From the NCBI GenBank assembly GCA_005889445.1, contig VBGS01000232.1:1-5759 (forward strand): DNA of 5,759 nt, in the 5' to 3' direction. This document shows positions 5,346 to 5,759 of the stretch, in pieces. The position numbers and the translations under genes were made by a program. Position 1 is the first letter of the stretch. Each line of letters begins with the position of its first letter. The notes below the pieces were generated by a model that made no database searches, had not been told where the DNA came from, and was given only the letters and a program-made list of their open reading frames with translations. Source of the DNA: Chloroflexota bacterium (GTDB lineage: Bacteria; Chloroflexota; Limnocylindria; P2-11E).

Positions 5346-5759
5346 TCAGCGGCCTCCCCAGAGATTGAGCAGATACCGCCGCATGAAGAAGATGAACGCG
5401 ACCGCCGGCATCACCATGAAGAAGCCGCCCGCGAACTTGAAGTAGAGCGGCGACTGCTGAAGCGCGAAGAGCACCAGCGCCGGCAGTGTTCGCTGCCGCA
5501 GCGTGAGGATCGACGCGGCGAACACCTCATTCCATGAGATCACGAACGTGAAGATCGCGGCCGCCGCCAGGCCCGGGAGCGCAAGCGGGAGCGCGATGCG
5601 CAGAAATGCGGTGAACCGCGAGCAGCCCAGGGTCATCGCCGCCTCCTCGAGCTCGTTGGAGACTCCCGCGAAGACGCCGGCGGTCACGAGAATGACGAAG
5701 GGGAGCGCCATCGCGGTGTGGACCAGGGCGACGCCGGCGACGTTGTCGTACAGCCCGAT
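5346..5759 (-). CDS. Carbohydrate ABC transporter permease (MalG/COG0395 type), 5' partial
   Basis: The frame is open from the window edge to TGA at 5348-5346: 137 residues of the C-terminal half of an inner-membrane permease. The first 16 visible residues (IGLYDNVAGVALVHTA) precede an internal ATG at 5711 that should not be taken as the start, since permease homology continues through it (ALVHTAMALPFVI). Seen: the EAA coupling motif ELEEAAMTLGCSRFTAFLRIALP (36-58 of the visible part, here mentioned as ELEEAAM, G and RIALP), which docks on the ATPase; hydrophobic membrane segments around residues 8-28, 60-80 and 108-128; the SWNEVFAA motif of sugar permeases; and a short cytoplasmic tail RRYLLNLWGGR. 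No internal gap is evident, unlike the next gene. It would form a heterodimer with a second permease presumably encoded just outside the window, with a substrate-binding protein before that. It lies two bases upstream of the ATPase. The particular sugar cannot be read. Confidence 0.92.
   Translation of the reverse strand: MGLYDNVAGVALVHTAMALPFVILVTAGVFAGVSNELEEAAMTLGCSRFTAFLRIALPLALPGLAAAAIFTFVISWNEVFAASILTLRQRTLPALVLFALQQSPLYFKFAGGFFMVMPAVAFIFFMRRYLLNLWGGR
5353..5359 (-). promoter_or_regulatory. Ribosome binding site supporting the GTG start of the ATPase gene
   Basis: On the - strand GGGGAGG lies nine bases before GTG 5343, within the last codons of the permease gene (the LWGGR end). It resembles the anti-16S complement and supports the GTG as the true ATPase start; no ATG competes nearby in the frame before the conserved IEVRGLTK strand. 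Confidence 0.7.

Noticed and set aside
4390..5445. 351-codon + strand open frame opposite the ABC ATPase
   Set aside because: The composition is His/Arg/Asp-rich and it is a shadow of the ATPase gene, whose Walker and H-loop motifs are unambiguous on the minus strand.
5346..5711. Permease starting at the internal ATG 5711
   Set aside because: Permease-like sequence continues upstream through the ATG to the window edge without a stop, so the gene is simply cut by the window.
1..5759. CRISPR array, tRNA, insertion sequence or attachment site
   Set aside because: Reading through both strands shows no spaced direct repeats, no tRNA-like cloverleaf, no transposase motif and no terminal inverted repeats; the window is almost wholly coding.

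Overview
The window is GC-rich bacterial DNA with tightly packed genes and mostly G or C in third codon positions. The gene content (YprB-like nuclease with a repeat tail, LOG-family protein, sugar ABC transporter beside a glycosidase) fits a high-GC soil or freshwater bacterium. Chloroflexota (Limnocylindria-like) or Actinomycetota are my best guesses, but there is no rRNA or marker gene to settle it. No tRNA, rRNA, CRISPR array, insertion sequence or phage gene is visible, and no stretch over 50 bases between genes lacks an assignment.

Layout. On the + strand there are two genes: a 5'-truncated RNase H-like exonuclease-fold protein (3-869) and, after 46 bases, an amidase-signature hydrolase (916-2181). 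On the - strand, read right to left, four tightly linked genes form an apparent operon: the C-terminal part of a carbohydrate ABC transporter permease (5759-5346), its MalK/UgpC-type ATPase (5343-4423), an (alpha/alpha)6-type glycoside hydrolase (4462-2615) and a LOG/TIGR00725-type nucleotide-binding protein (2618-2178). The two strands meet tail to tail at 2178-2181, where one CTAG supplies both stop codons. The likely theme of the - strand operon is uptake of an oligosaccharide followed by cytoplasmic hydrolysis; the substrate is not readable from the sequence.

The notable part is damage, or apparent damage, in that operon. (1) The ATPase has Walker A, Q-loop, D-loop and H-loop, but it jumps in frame from just after the Q-loop region straight to the DEP of Walker B. 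The helical subdomain and the ABC signature (LSGGQ) are absent. (2) At about 2675-2690 the glycosidase homology stops just after its WFAW motif. In the -1 frame LOG-family homology begins there, already inside the first helix and without a start codon or first beta strand. The GTG at 2618 that looks like the LOG start is therefore probably not the ancestral start. Two deletion-like junctions within 2.4 kb suggest either local gene decay or an assembly fault. An in-frame CGA AAG hexamer, a known -1 slippery sequence, lies exactly at the second junction, so a recoded fusion protein is a less likely but testable alternative.

I see no convincing new multi-gene system. The findings worth follow-up are these two junctions, the poorly characterised glycosidase, and a few small palindromes and overlaps.
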